From: a gamma proteobacterium L18
GTDB lineage: Bacteria; Pseudomonadota; Gammaproteobacteria; Pseudomonadales; Pseudomonadaceae
Assembly (NCBI GenBank): GCA_000497835.1
Contig: KI547164.1
Span: forward strand, 36,924-72,020
DNA: 35,097 nt
Reading direction: 5' to 3'
Shown: positions 9,384-16,367 of the stretch, piece by piece
Layout: the number at the start of each line of letters is the position of its first letter
Position numbering within the stretch: position 1 is the first letter of the stretch
Translations under genes and position numbers: made by a program
Notes under the pieces: model-generated
What the model saw: the letters and a program-made list of their open reading frames with translations, nothing else
What the model was told of the DNA's origin: nothing
The model's database searches: none

Positions 9384-10985
9384 TCACTCGGTGACGGACA
9401 CCCCGGAAAAAGAATTGCGGCCGAAGGGGCTGACCATGAAACCCTGCACCTTGGCACTGATGGGTTGGCTGACGGTGGAATGGGCCACCGGCGTGATCGG
9501 CACCTGGGCCTTGAGGATCTGCTGGGCCTGGCGATACAGTTCGCTGCGCTGCTCGCGGTCGGTGAGGGTCTTGGCCTTTTTCACCAGGGCGTCGTAGGTG
9601 GGGTCGCACCAGCGCGCGGCGTTGTTGCTGCCAATGGCGTCGCAGCTGTAAAGGGTGCCCAGCCAGTTGTCCGGGTCGCCGTTGTCGCCGGTCCAGCCCA
9701 GCAGCGCGACGTCGTGCTCGCCATTCTTGGTGCGCTTGAGGTATTCGCCCCACTCGTAGCTGACGATGCGGGCCTTGATGCCGACCTTGGCCCAGTCCGA
9801 CTGCAGCATTTCAGCCATCAGCTTGGCGTTGGGGTTGTAGGGGCGCTGCACTGGCATGGCCCACAGGGTGATCTCATGACCTTCCTTGACCCCGGCTTCG
9901 CGCAGCAACTGGCGCGCCTTGTCGGGGTTGTAGGGCGCGTCCTTGATGCTCTCGTCATAGGACCATTGGGTGGGCGGCATGGCATTGACCGCCAGTTGCC
10001 CTGACTCGTGGAACACCGACTCGACGATGGCCTGTTTGTTGACGGCCATGTCCAGAGCCTGGCGGACCTTGAGCTGATCGAACGGCGCCCGCTCGACGTT
10101 GTAGGCGATGTAGCCCAGGTTGTAGCCCGGCGCTTCCAGCACCTTGAGGTTGCTGTCCGCTTTCAGCGCGGCGAGGTCGGCGGGGCGCGGGTTGAGGGTG
10201 ACCTGGCACTCGTTCTTGCGCAGCTTCTGCACGCGTACCGATGCGTCGACATTGATGGCGTAGATCAGTTGGTCGATCTTGACCTGCTCGGGCTCCCAGT
10301 AGTGCTCATGCGCCTTGTAGCGGATCTGCGAGTCCTTCTGGTAGCGCTGCAGCGCAAAGGGCCCGGTGCCGATGGGCTTGTGGTTGATATCGCTGGGCTT
10401 GCCTGCCTTGAGCAGGTGCTCGGCGTATTCGGCCGAGAGGATGGAGGCGAACTCCATGGCGATGTTCTGCACGAATGCCGCGTCCACGCTGCGCAGGGTG
10501 AAGACCACGGTCATGGGGTCTTGCTTGGCGATGCTGACGATATTCTTGTCCAGCCCCATGGAGCCGAAGTACAGGAACTCGGTGGGGTAGGCTTTGGTGA
10601 ACGGGTGGTTGCGGTCGAGCATGCGGTTGAACGTGAACAGCACGTCGTCGGCATTGAAGTCGCGGCTGGGGGTGAAGTCCTTGTTGCTGTGGAAACGCAC
10701 GCCTTCGCGCAGGTGGAAGGTGTAGGTCAGGCCATCTTCGGAAATGTCCCAGCGGGTAGCCAGGGCCGGGACCACGGCGGTACCCCCGCGCTCGAACTCC
10801 GTGAGGCGGTTGTACAGTGGGTGCGCGGCGTCGTTGTCGGTACCGCCGGTGAATTGGGCGATATCGAAGCCGGCCGGGCTGCCTTCCGAGCAGAACACCA
10901 GGCTCTTGCTGTTGGCTTGGCTCAGCGGTATCTCGGCCAGCAGGCCGAGGCTCAGTAGCGATGCAACCAGATGGTGTTGACGCAT
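9384..10985 (-). CDS. dppA: Peptide ABC transporter periplasmic binding protein (DppA-like, copy 2)
   Basis: A 533-residue SBP_bac_5 receptor. The signal peptide is about residues 1-24 (LSQA-NS). The mature start has LVFCSEGSPAGFD, followed by the FNADDVLFTFNRMLD block, an NAMPPTQWSYD segment, and LLGWTGDNGDPDNWLG near the C-terminus. It lacks the TTDYF sequence that copies 1, 3 and 4 share after GVKF and has SNKDF instead, so ligand choice may differ. It is the gene upstream of the porin (161-bp gap) and carries its own 284-bp upstream region, so a separate promoter is possible. The ligand is unknown; peptides are inferred from family and locus. Confidence 0.93.
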   Translation of the reverse strand: MRQHHLVASLLSLGLLAEIPLSQANSKSLVFCSEGSPAGFDIAQFTGGTDNDAAHPLYNRLTEFERGGTAVVPALATRWDISEDGLTYTFHLREGVRFHSNKDFTPSRDFNADDVLFTFNRMLDRNHPFTKAYPTEFLYFGSMGLDKNIVSIAKQDPMTVVFTLRSVDAAFVQNIAMEFASILSAEYAEHLLKAGKPSDINHKPIGTGPFALQRYQKDSQIRYKAHEHYWEPEQVKIDQLIYAINVDASVRVQKLRKNECQVTLNPRPADLAALKADSNLKVLEAPGYNLGYIAYNVERAPFDQLKVRQALDMAVNKQAIVESVFHESGQLAVNAMPPTQWSYDESIKDAPYNPDKARQLLREAGVKEGHEITLWAMPVQRPYNPNAKLMAEMLQSDWAKVGIKARIVSYEWGEYLKRTKNGEHDVALLGWTGDNGDPDNWLGTLYSCDAIGSNNAARWCDPTYDALVKKAKTLTDREQRSELYRQAQQILKAQVPITPVAHSTVSQPISAKVQGFMVSPFGRNSFSGVSVTE

Positions 10986-11099
10986 GACGGTCTATTCCTT
11001 GGTGTCTGGATCGAAGTGCCCGGGTATTGCTTGGGGGCGAGGTTCGAAACTAGGGGCGCCAGCCTTGACCGTAAATGCGCGTTTTCCCTGGGGCTTGTA

Positions 11100-11125
11100 G
11101 GACTTTTCTGAAATGCACGAAGTCC
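11100..11125. promoter_or_regulatory. Inverted repeat GGACTT-N14-AAGTCC upstream of dppA-like copy 2
   Basis: Perfect 6-bp arms (11100-11105 and 11120-11125) lie about 115-140 bp upstream of the receptor start at 10985, in an AT-richer stretch that is otherwise free of genes. It could be an operator or a hairpin in a long leader. Nothing in the sequence settles which. Confidence 0.3.
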
Positions 11126-11183
11126 CTGCGTGAAAATGCAGTAATCGTTGTCTTCAGGAAATTCCCACACGCAACACGATGTC

Positions 11184-11264
11184 TGTGGGACCGGGCGAAG
11201 CTCGGGAAGGCCGCACCACGCGAATTCTGCGGTGCGCCTTTCCCGGGCTACGCCCGGTCCCACA
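11184..11264. repeat. REPIN (TGTGGGACCGGGCG family)
   Basis: TGTGGGACCGGGCG (11184-11197) pairs with CGCCCGGTCCCACA (11251-11264). Inner segments (CTCGGGAA/TTCCCGGG-like and GGCCGCACC/GGTGCGCC) extend the hairpin with some mismatches. It begins 6 bp after the stop codon of the receptor gene ending at 11270, a position suited to a 3' mRNA barrier. A single half-copy is at 14983-15020. Confidence 0.85.
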
Positions 11265-11269
11265 CAGGT

Positions 11270-12883
11270 TTACTTCTTGCTTTCGTCGATGCCCACGCCG
11301 TAGAACGAGTTCAGGCCGAACGGGCTGATCTTGAAGTCCACGACGCTGTTGCGCATTGGCTGATAGACCGTGGAGTGGGCGATCGGGGTGATCGGCACCT
11401 GGTCTTTCACGCGATGCTGGGCCTGCTTGTACAGCTCGGTGCGCTTGGCCTGGTCAGCCGTGGCCTTGGCGGCCTTGACCAGCTTGTCGAAGTCAGCGTC
11501 ACACCACTTGCCGAAGTTGTTGCCGTTGATGGCATCGCAACCCAGCAGGGTGCCCAGCCAGTTGTCCGGGTCACCGTTGTCACCGCTCCAACCGATCAGC
11601 ATGGCATCGGTCTCGCCGTTGTGGGCGCGCTTGATGTACTCGCCCCACTCGTAGCTGACGATGTTGGCCTTGATGCCGATCTTGCCCCAGTCCGACTGCA
11701 GCATTTCAGCCATCAGCTTGGCGTTGGGGTTGTATGGGCGCTGCACCGGCATGGCCCACAGGTTGATGGTGGTGCCTTCGGGAATGCCGGCTTCCTTGAG
11801 CAGGGCCTTGGCCTTCTCGGGGTCGTAGGCCGGGTCCTTGATAGTGGTGTCGTAAGACCACTGGGTCGGCGGCATGGCGTTGACGGCCAGCTGGCCGGCG
11901 CCCAGGTACACCGACTTGATGATCTGCTGCTTGTTGACCGCCATGTCCAGCGCCTGGCGGAACTTGAGGTTGTCGAACGGCTTGTGGGTGACGTTGTAGG
12001 CGATGTAACCCAGGTTGAAGCCGGCCTGCTCAGGCATCTTCAGGTTCGGATCGGCCTTGAGCGGCTCGATGTCGGCCGGGCGCGGGTAGGCGGTGATCTG
12101 GCACTCGTTTTTCTTCAGCTTTTGCATGCGCACCGAGGCGTCGGTGGTGATGGCGAAGATCAGGTTGTCGACCTTCACGTCCTCAGGCTTCCAGTAGTCC
12201 TTGTTGCCCTTGAAGCGGATCTGGGCGTCCTTCTGGTACTTGCTGAACACGAACGGGCCGGTGCCGATCGGTTTCTGGTTGATGTCCTGGGGCTTGCCTT
12301 CCTTCAACAGTTGAGCGGCGTATTCGGCCGACTGGATGGAGGCGAAGCTCATGGCCATGTCCTGGATGAACGCGGCATCGACGGTCTTGAGGGTGAACTT
12401 GACGGTGTGGTCGTCCAGCTTCTCGACCTTGGTGATGTTGTCGTTCATCCCCATGTCGGTGAAGTACGGGAATTCGGTGGGGTAGGCCTTGCGGAACGGC
12501 ATGTCCTTGTCGAGCATGCGGTTGAAGGTGAACAGCACGTCGTCGGCGTTGAAGTCGCGCGTCGGCTTGAAGTAGTCGGTGGTGTGGAACTTGACCCCTT
12601 CGCGCAGATGGAAGGTGTAGGTCAGGCCGTCCGGGGACACGTCCCAACTGGTGGCCAGGCCAGGAACGACAGCGGTGCCGCCACGCTCGAACTGGCTGAG
12701 GCGGTTGAACATGGTTTCGGCCGAGGCGTCGAAGTCAGTGCCGGTGGTGTACTGGCCCGGGTCGAAGCCCGCCGGGCTGCCTTCGGAGCAGAACACCAGG
12801 CTGGTGGGTGCTGCCAGGGCAAAAGGAGCGCTGGCAAGCAGCCCGGCGCCGATCAGAAACGGAATGACCGCGTGTTTGAGCAT
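11270..12883 (-). CDS. dppA: Peptide ABC transporter periplasmic binding protein (DppA-like, copy 3)
   Basis: A 537-residue SBP_bac_5 receptor. The start at 12883 gives the signal peptide MLKHAVIPFLIGAGLLASAP with cleavage after about residue 24 (ALA). An in-frame start further upstream at 13015 would bury the signal peptide and is rejected. Key blocks are LVFCSEGSPAGFDPGQYTTG, FHTTDYFKPTRDFNADDVLF and WSGDNGDPDNWLG. It is visibly closest to copy 4, with long shared blocks across the whole length, which suggests a tandem duplication. It would deliver peptides to DppBCDF. A 461-bp upstream region carries several palindromes, so it probably has its own promoter. Confidence 0.93.
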   Translation of the reverse strand: MLKHAVIPFLIGAGLLASAPFALAAPTSLVFCSEGSPAGFDPGQYTTGTDFDASAETMFNRLSQFERGGTAVVPGLATSWDVSPDGLTYTFHLREGVKFHTTDYFKPTRDFNADDVLFTFNRMLDKDMPFRKAYPTEFPYFTDMGMNDNITKVEKLDDHTVKFTLKTVDAAFIQDMAMSFASIQSAEYAAQLLKEGKPQDINQKPIGTGPFVFSKYQKDAQIRFKGNKDYWKPEDVKVDNLIFAITTDASVRMQKLKKNECQITAYPRPADIEPLKADPNLKMPEQAGFNLGYIAYNVTHKPFDNLKFRQALDMAVNKQQIIKSVYLGAGQLAVNAMPPTQWSYDTTIKDPAYDPEKAKALLKEAGIPEGTTINLWAMPVQRPYNPNAKLMAEMLQSDWGKIGIKANIVSYEWGEYIKRAHNGETDAMLIGWSGDNGDPDNWLGTLLGCDAINGNNFGKWCDADFDKLVKAAKATADQAKRTELYKQAQHRVKDQVPITPIAHSTVYQPMRNSVVDFKISPFGLNSFYGVGIDESKK

Positions 12884-12961
12884 GGTGGCCTCAGTTGTTG
12901 TGTTTTTTGATTGAGGAGGACCTTGTGGGTCTACCTGCCGATACTTATGCAGGCGGCATAC

Positions 12962-12978
12962 CCAAAGCAATACTTTGG
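12962..12978. promoter_or_regulatory. Candidate operator CCAAAG-N5-CTTTGG
   Basis: A perfect 6-5-6 inverted repeat (12962-12967 and 12973-12978) lies 79-95 bp upstream of the copy 3 receptor start. On the minus strand it overlaps TTGCTT, which stands 17 bp from TAAGTA, a weak sigma-70-like pair. A regulator bound here could block that promoter. The regulator is unknown. Confidence 0.35.
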
Positions 12979-13092
12979 CGTCAGCGAAAGGACAAACTGT
13001 GGAACTGGCGTACAAGAATGTCGCATGGATATAAAAAACTATTCATTTGAACGTTTGCGTACGTTTTATTTGGTGCGTTGCGCGCCCAAAAA

Positions 13093-13131
13093 CTGATCAT
13101 TTGGTCAGGATTGCGCACCATTGTGGTGCGC
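13093..13131. promoter_or_regulatory. Two adjacent palindromes upstream of dppA-like copy 3
   Basis: CTGATCATTTGGTCAG (13093-13108) is a near-palindrome. GCGCACCA (13113-13120) and TGGTGCGC (13124-13131) form a perfect 8-bp stem around TTG. Read on the minus strand, the stem is followed by the near-palindrome and then TTTTT (about 13088-13092), so the pair could instead form a terminator at the far end of the copy 4 transcript. Operator and terminator readings are both open. Confidence 0.35.
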
Positions 13132-13142
13132 TGTGCGGGATC

Positions 13143-13332
13143 TGTAGCAGCGGCCGTCAGGCCGCGTCACAGACGCCGCGCAGTGACTGAGACATCGCGC
13201 CGGCAGTGACGCCACCTTCGGCAGCTGCTATACGACCGCATCGCGGCCAAGGCCGGCTCCTACCACGGACAGCGTAGGAGCCGACTTTAGTCGCGATGCA
13301 GACGACGCGGTTTCAAGACAGTTGCTGCTACA
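13143..13332. repeat. Nested REP-type inverted element between dppA-like copies 3 and 4
   Basis: The outer arms are TGTAGCAGC (13143-13151) and GCTGCTACA (13324-13332), with CCGCGTC/GACGCGG further in. The inner arms are 26 bp, 13238-13263 and 13274-13299, and pair with a few mismatches (core GTAGGAGCC...). The left outer motif, TGTAGCAGCGGCCG plus CAGGCCGCGTC, is shared with the core of the 15.8-16.3-kb element. Together with 12884-13142 this fills the 461-bp gap. I see no credible gene in the gap. Confidence 0.75.
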
Positions 13333-13344
13333 CCAAGCGTGAGC

Positions 13345-14943
13345 TCACTTGATGCTCACGCCATAAAACGGCGTCAGGCCGAACGGGCTGATACGGAAGT
13401 CCTGGACTTCCTTGCGCATCGGCTGGAATACCGTGGAGTTGGCGATCGGGGTGATCGGTACCTGCGCCTTGAGGATGTGCTGGGCCTGCTGGTACAGCTT
13501 GATCCGCTCGTCACGGTTGCTGCTCAGCTTGGCCTGCTGGATCAGCTTGTCGTAGGCGGGGTCGCACCATTTGGCGTAGTTGCTGCCCTTGACTGCCGCG
13601 CAGCTGTACAGCACGCCCAGCCAGTTGTCGGGGTCGCCGTTGTCGCCGGTCCAGCCGTAGATCATCACGTCGTGCTCGCCGGCCTTGGCGCGCTTGATGT
13701 ATTCGCCCCATTCATAACTGACGATGTTGGCCTTGATGCCCACCTTGGCCCAGTCGCTCTGGATCATCTGCGCCGACATGCGCGCGTTGGGGTTGGAGGC
13801 GCGCTGCACGGTCATGGCCCACAGGTCGATGCTGGTGCCTTCCTTGACCCCGGCTTCCTTCAACAAGGCGCGCGCCTTGTCGGGGTTGTAGGGGGCGTCC
13901 TTGACCGTAGGGTCATACGACCACTGGCCTGGCGGAATGGCGTTCTGCGCCAGCTGGCCGGCGCTCTGGTACACCGCCTTGATGATGGCCGGCTTGTCGA
14001 TGGCCATGTCCAGGGCCTGGCGCACCTTGAGCTGATCGAGCGGCTTGTGGGTCACGTTGTAGGCCAGGAAGCCCAGGTTGAAGCCGGGCTGGCTGAGCAC
14101 CTTCAGGTTGGGGTCCTGCTTGGCCACTTCGATGTCTTCGGGGCGCGGGTAGCCGCTGACCTGGCACTCGCCGCGCTTGAGCTTCTGCAGGCGCACGGCG
14201 GCGTCCGGGGTGATGGAGAAGATCAGGTTGTCGAGCTTCACATCCTCGGGCTTCCAGTAGTCCTTGTTGCCGACAAAACGGATCTGCGCGTCCTTCTGGT
14301 AGCGCTTGAACACGAACGGACCGGTGCCGATGGGCTTCTGGTTGATGTCGGCGGCCTTGCCCTGCTTTAGCAGCTGGTTGGCGTATTCGGCGGACTGGAT
14401 GGAGGCGAAGCTCATGGCCAGGTTTTGCACGAAGGCGGCGTCGATGTGGTTGAGGCTGAACACCACGGTGTGGTCGTCGGTCTTGGTGACCGACTTGATG
14501 GTGGTGTTGAGGTCCATGTCGTTGAAGTATGGCGACTCCGACGGATAGGCCTGGCGGAACGGCTGCTGCGGGTCCAACAGACGGTGGAAGGTGAACAGCA
14601 CGTCGTCGGCGTTGAAGGTGCGCGTGGGCGTGAAGTAGTCGGTGGTGTGGAACTTGACGCCGTCGCGCAGGTGGAAGGTATACGTCAGGCCATCCTTGGA
14701 CACGTCCCAGGAGGTTGCCAGGCCCGGTTCAACCTCGGTGCCGCCGCGCTTGAACTGGGTCAGGCGGTTGAACACGGTTTCGGCCGAGGCATCGAAGTCG
14801 GTGCCGCTGGTGTACTGGCTGGGGTCGAAGCCGGCGGGGCTGGCTTCCGAGCAATAGACCAGGGTGCTGGCGGCCTGCGCCAGGGGCGCGCCAGCCAGCA
14901 GGGCGGCGGCGAGCAGCAGTGGGGTGAAGGCGGTTTTGTCCAT
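13345..14943 (-). CDS. dppA: Peptide ABC transporter periplasmic binding protein (DppA-like, copy 4)
   Basis: A 532-residue SBP_bac_5 receptor with a signal peptide cleaved after about residue 24 (AQA). The mature start is LVYCSEASPAGFDPSQYTSG. Then come FHTTDYFTPTRTFNADDVLF and YGWTGDNGDPDNWLG. It resembles copy 3 over its full length, down to the C-terminal ISPFGL...FYGV, which points to duplication followed by divergence. It lies 95 bp downstream of the SIMPL gene on the same strand. It is the first receptor in the direction of transcription. Its exact ligand is unknown. Confidence 0.93.
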   Translation of the reverse strand: MDKTAFTPLLLAAALLAGAPLAQAASTLVYCSEASPAGFDPSQYTSGTDFDASAETVFNRLTQFKRGGTEVEPGLATSWDVSKDGLTYTFHLRDGVKFHTTDYFTPTRTFNADDVLFTFHRLLDPQQPFRQAYPSESPYFNDMDLNTTIKSVTKTDDHTVVFSLNHIDAAFVQNLAMSFASIQSAEYANQLLKQGKAADINQKPIGTGPFVFKRYQKDAQIRFVGNKDYWKPEDVKLDNLIFSITPDAAVRLQKLKRGECQVSGYPRPEDIEVAKQDPNLKVLSQPGFNLGFLAYNVTHKPLDQLKVRQALDMAIDKPAIIKAVYQSAGQLAQNAIPPGQWSYDPTVKDAPYNPDKARALLKEAGVKEGTSIDLWAMTVQRASNPNARMSAQMIQSDWAKVGIKANIVSYEWGEYIKRAKAGEHDVMIYGWTGDNGDPDNWLGVLYSCAAVKGSNYAKWCDPAYDKLIQQAKLSSNRDERIKLYQQAQHILKAQVPITPIANSTVFQPMRKEVQDFRISPFGLTPFYGVSIK

Positions 14944-14982
14944 GAAAGCCTCGGTGAAGAAAGTGTGGCTGTCAGGTTAACC

Positions 14983-15020
14983 TGTGGGACCGGGCGAAGC
15001 TCGGGAAAGCTTCACCGCGG
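14983..15020. repeat. Single REP (TGTGGGACCGGGCG family)
   Basis: This is one half of the REPIN seen at 11184-11264, with the same TGTGGGACCGGGCGAAGCTC core but no inverted partner. It lies in the 95-bp gap between the SIMPL gene and dppA-like copy 4. A lone REP may be the remains of a REPIN. Confidence 0.7.
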
Positions 15021-15038
15021 AGTCAAGGCGCTACGTAA

Positions 15039-15746
15039 TCACGGCATCTGCACTTCGATGGTGCCGTCGGCATTCATGCTGACCTGGCTGGTGCCGGCTT
15101 CCACCTCAGGGGTTGGCGCCGAATCAGCCATGGCCGACTTCATCATCATCGCCGCCCGCGGGAACGGCTGCTGATAGCCGCTGCTGTTGAGGTTCATGCT
15201 GACCACCTTGTAGCCCTTGCCGCCCAGCGCCTCGGTCGCCAATTGGGCACGGGCCTTGAACGCGGCCACGGCGTCCTTGAGCAGGGCGTCTTCGCTCTGG
15301 GTGCGGGTCTTGGGCGAAATGGTGAAGCTCATGCCGCCCATCTTCAAGTCTTGCAGCAATTGCCCGGTGAGGGTGGACAGGGCCGGGAAGTCGGCACTTT
15401 CCAAACGCAGCTCGGCGTGCTCGCGCCAGCCGGTGATCTTCTGGCCCTTGTCATCGTAGATGGGGTAGCTGTTGCGGCTGCCCTGGCTGACCTTCACTTC
15501 CTTCACCGCACGGGCCTTGCCCAGCGCCTTGTTGATGGCCTCGGTAACCTGTGCGGCGAGCTTGGCGGGGTCGGCGTTCTGTTCTTCGCTGTACAGGGTG
15601 ACCAGCATCAGGTCACGAGGCACTTCCTGGCTGACCTCGGCGCGCAGCGAGATCTGGTTGTAGCGAGGCTCGTCGGCCATGGCCGACAGGCTGGCGAGCA
15701 GGCCGGCGCCCAGGAGGAGGGCGGTGCTGCGGCGGAGGGTGTGCAT
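15039..15746 (-). CDS. SIMPL-domain (DUF541) periplasmic protein
   Basis: A 235-residue exported protein of the SIMPL/DUF541 family, related to E. coli YggE. The signal peptide is about residues 1-25 (AMA-DE). The body has the family's repeated alpha/beta pattern: ISLRAEVSQEVPRDLMLVTL near the N-terminus and a conserved ALLKDAVAAFKARAQLATEAL helix near residue 160. AAGGAG lies just upstream of the ATG at 15746. Members of the family are poorly understood and some are linked to oxidative stress. It stands first in the minus-strand row, ahead of dppA-like copy 4, but a link to peptide uptake is not evident. Confidence 0.85.
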   Translation of the reverse strand: MHTLRRSTALLLGAGLLASLSAMADEPRYNQISLRAEVSQEVPRDLMLVTLYSEEQNADPAKLAAQVTEAINKALGKARAVKEVKVSQGSRNSYPIYDDKGQKITGWREHAELRLESADFPALSTLTGQLLQDLKMGGMSFTISPKTRTQSEDALLKDAVAAFKARAQLATEALGGKGYKVVSMNLNSSGYQQPFPRAAMMMKSAMADSAPTPEVEAGTSQVSMNADGTIEVQMP

Positions 15747-15841
15747 GGGGGACTCCTTGTAGGCAAACCGATGAGACTGTAGCTGCCGGGCGGCGGTTCA
15801 TCATGGATATGTAACCATTTATGCCGCCACAAATGCCTCCA

Positions 15842-16258
15842 GCCAGAAAAACAAAGGCGGACCAGGTGACCTCACAGACAAAACTGGCCCGAAACAGATG
15901 TAGGACCGGCCTCTGGCCGGGAAGCGCCGCGCGGGCGGCGCTCGATCTCCAGAACGCAGCAGAACTCAAGACATGCACCTCCAAACCACAACGCGGTCCC
16001 TGTAGCAGCGGCCGCCAGGCCGCGTCGGCGGTATCCCAGGCGGACCGCAGTGCCTGTGACGCGACCTGGCGGCCGCTGCTCCGGGGGGATGTGGTGTTGT
16101 TGATAGGTGCATGTCTTGAGTTCTGCTGCGTTCTGAAGACCGCGCGCCGCCCGCGCGGCGCTTCCCGGGCAGAGCCGGATGGCCGGCCCCCCGGTCCTAC
16201 ATCTGTTTCGGGCCAGTTATGTCTGTGAGGTCACCTGGTCCGCTTTTGTTTGTTTGGC
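15842..16258. repeat. Giant nested palindrome (composite REP/MITE-like element)
   Basis: Three nested inverted pairs lie in one gene-free stretch. The outer arms 15849-15909 and 16191-16251 match over 61 bp with two mismatches, and similarity weakens out to 15842/16258. The middle arms 15950-15980 and 16105-16135 match perfectly over 31 bp. The inner arms 16004-16026 and 16058-16080 match over 23 bp with one mismatch. GC-rich REP stems lie between the outer and middle arms. The whole element could fold as one very long hairpin or cruciform. It takes up most of the 621-bp gap between the SIMPL gene and roxS. No protein-coding content is credible. No direct target-site repeat is obvious. Confidence 0.9.
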
Positions 16259-16323
16259 GTGGGGGCGCGCCAGCATCGCTGTGGCGCTTTGCCGCAGTTT
16301 TGTCTGCGCCCAGCGCTAGTTTG

Positions 16324-16335
16324 TTACACTTGTAA
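16324..16335. promoter_or_regulatory. Palindrome TTACACTTGTAA upstream of roxS
   Basis: TTACA (16324-16328) and TGTAA (16331-16335) form a perfect inverted repeat with a 2-bp centre, 33-44 bp upstream of the roxS start. This is a typical operator position overlapping or close to a promoter. It could serve RoxR autoregulation or another factor. I do not recognise it as a known consensus. Confidence 0.4.
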
Positions 16336-16367
16336 AGATCTACCTGGAGCGCTCATCAGGAGAGCTC

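Noticed and set aside
12955..12990. Possible sigma-54 promoter upstream of receptor copy 3
   Set aside because: The minus strand has TTGCT, but the GG of the -24 element is absent at the needed distance.
12911..13096. 61-codon plus-strand ORF in the gap between receptor copies 3 and 4
   Set aside because: No ribosome site, no family resemblance, and it covers several palindromes that better explain the region.
14425..15174. Plus-strand open frame opposite receptor copy 4 and the SIMPL gene
   Set aside because: It is antisense to well-supported genes and low in complexity.
15842..16258. CRISPR array or tRNA-like structure in the repeat region
   Set aside because: The repeats are inverted and nested, with no regular direct repeats or spacers and no cloverleaf.
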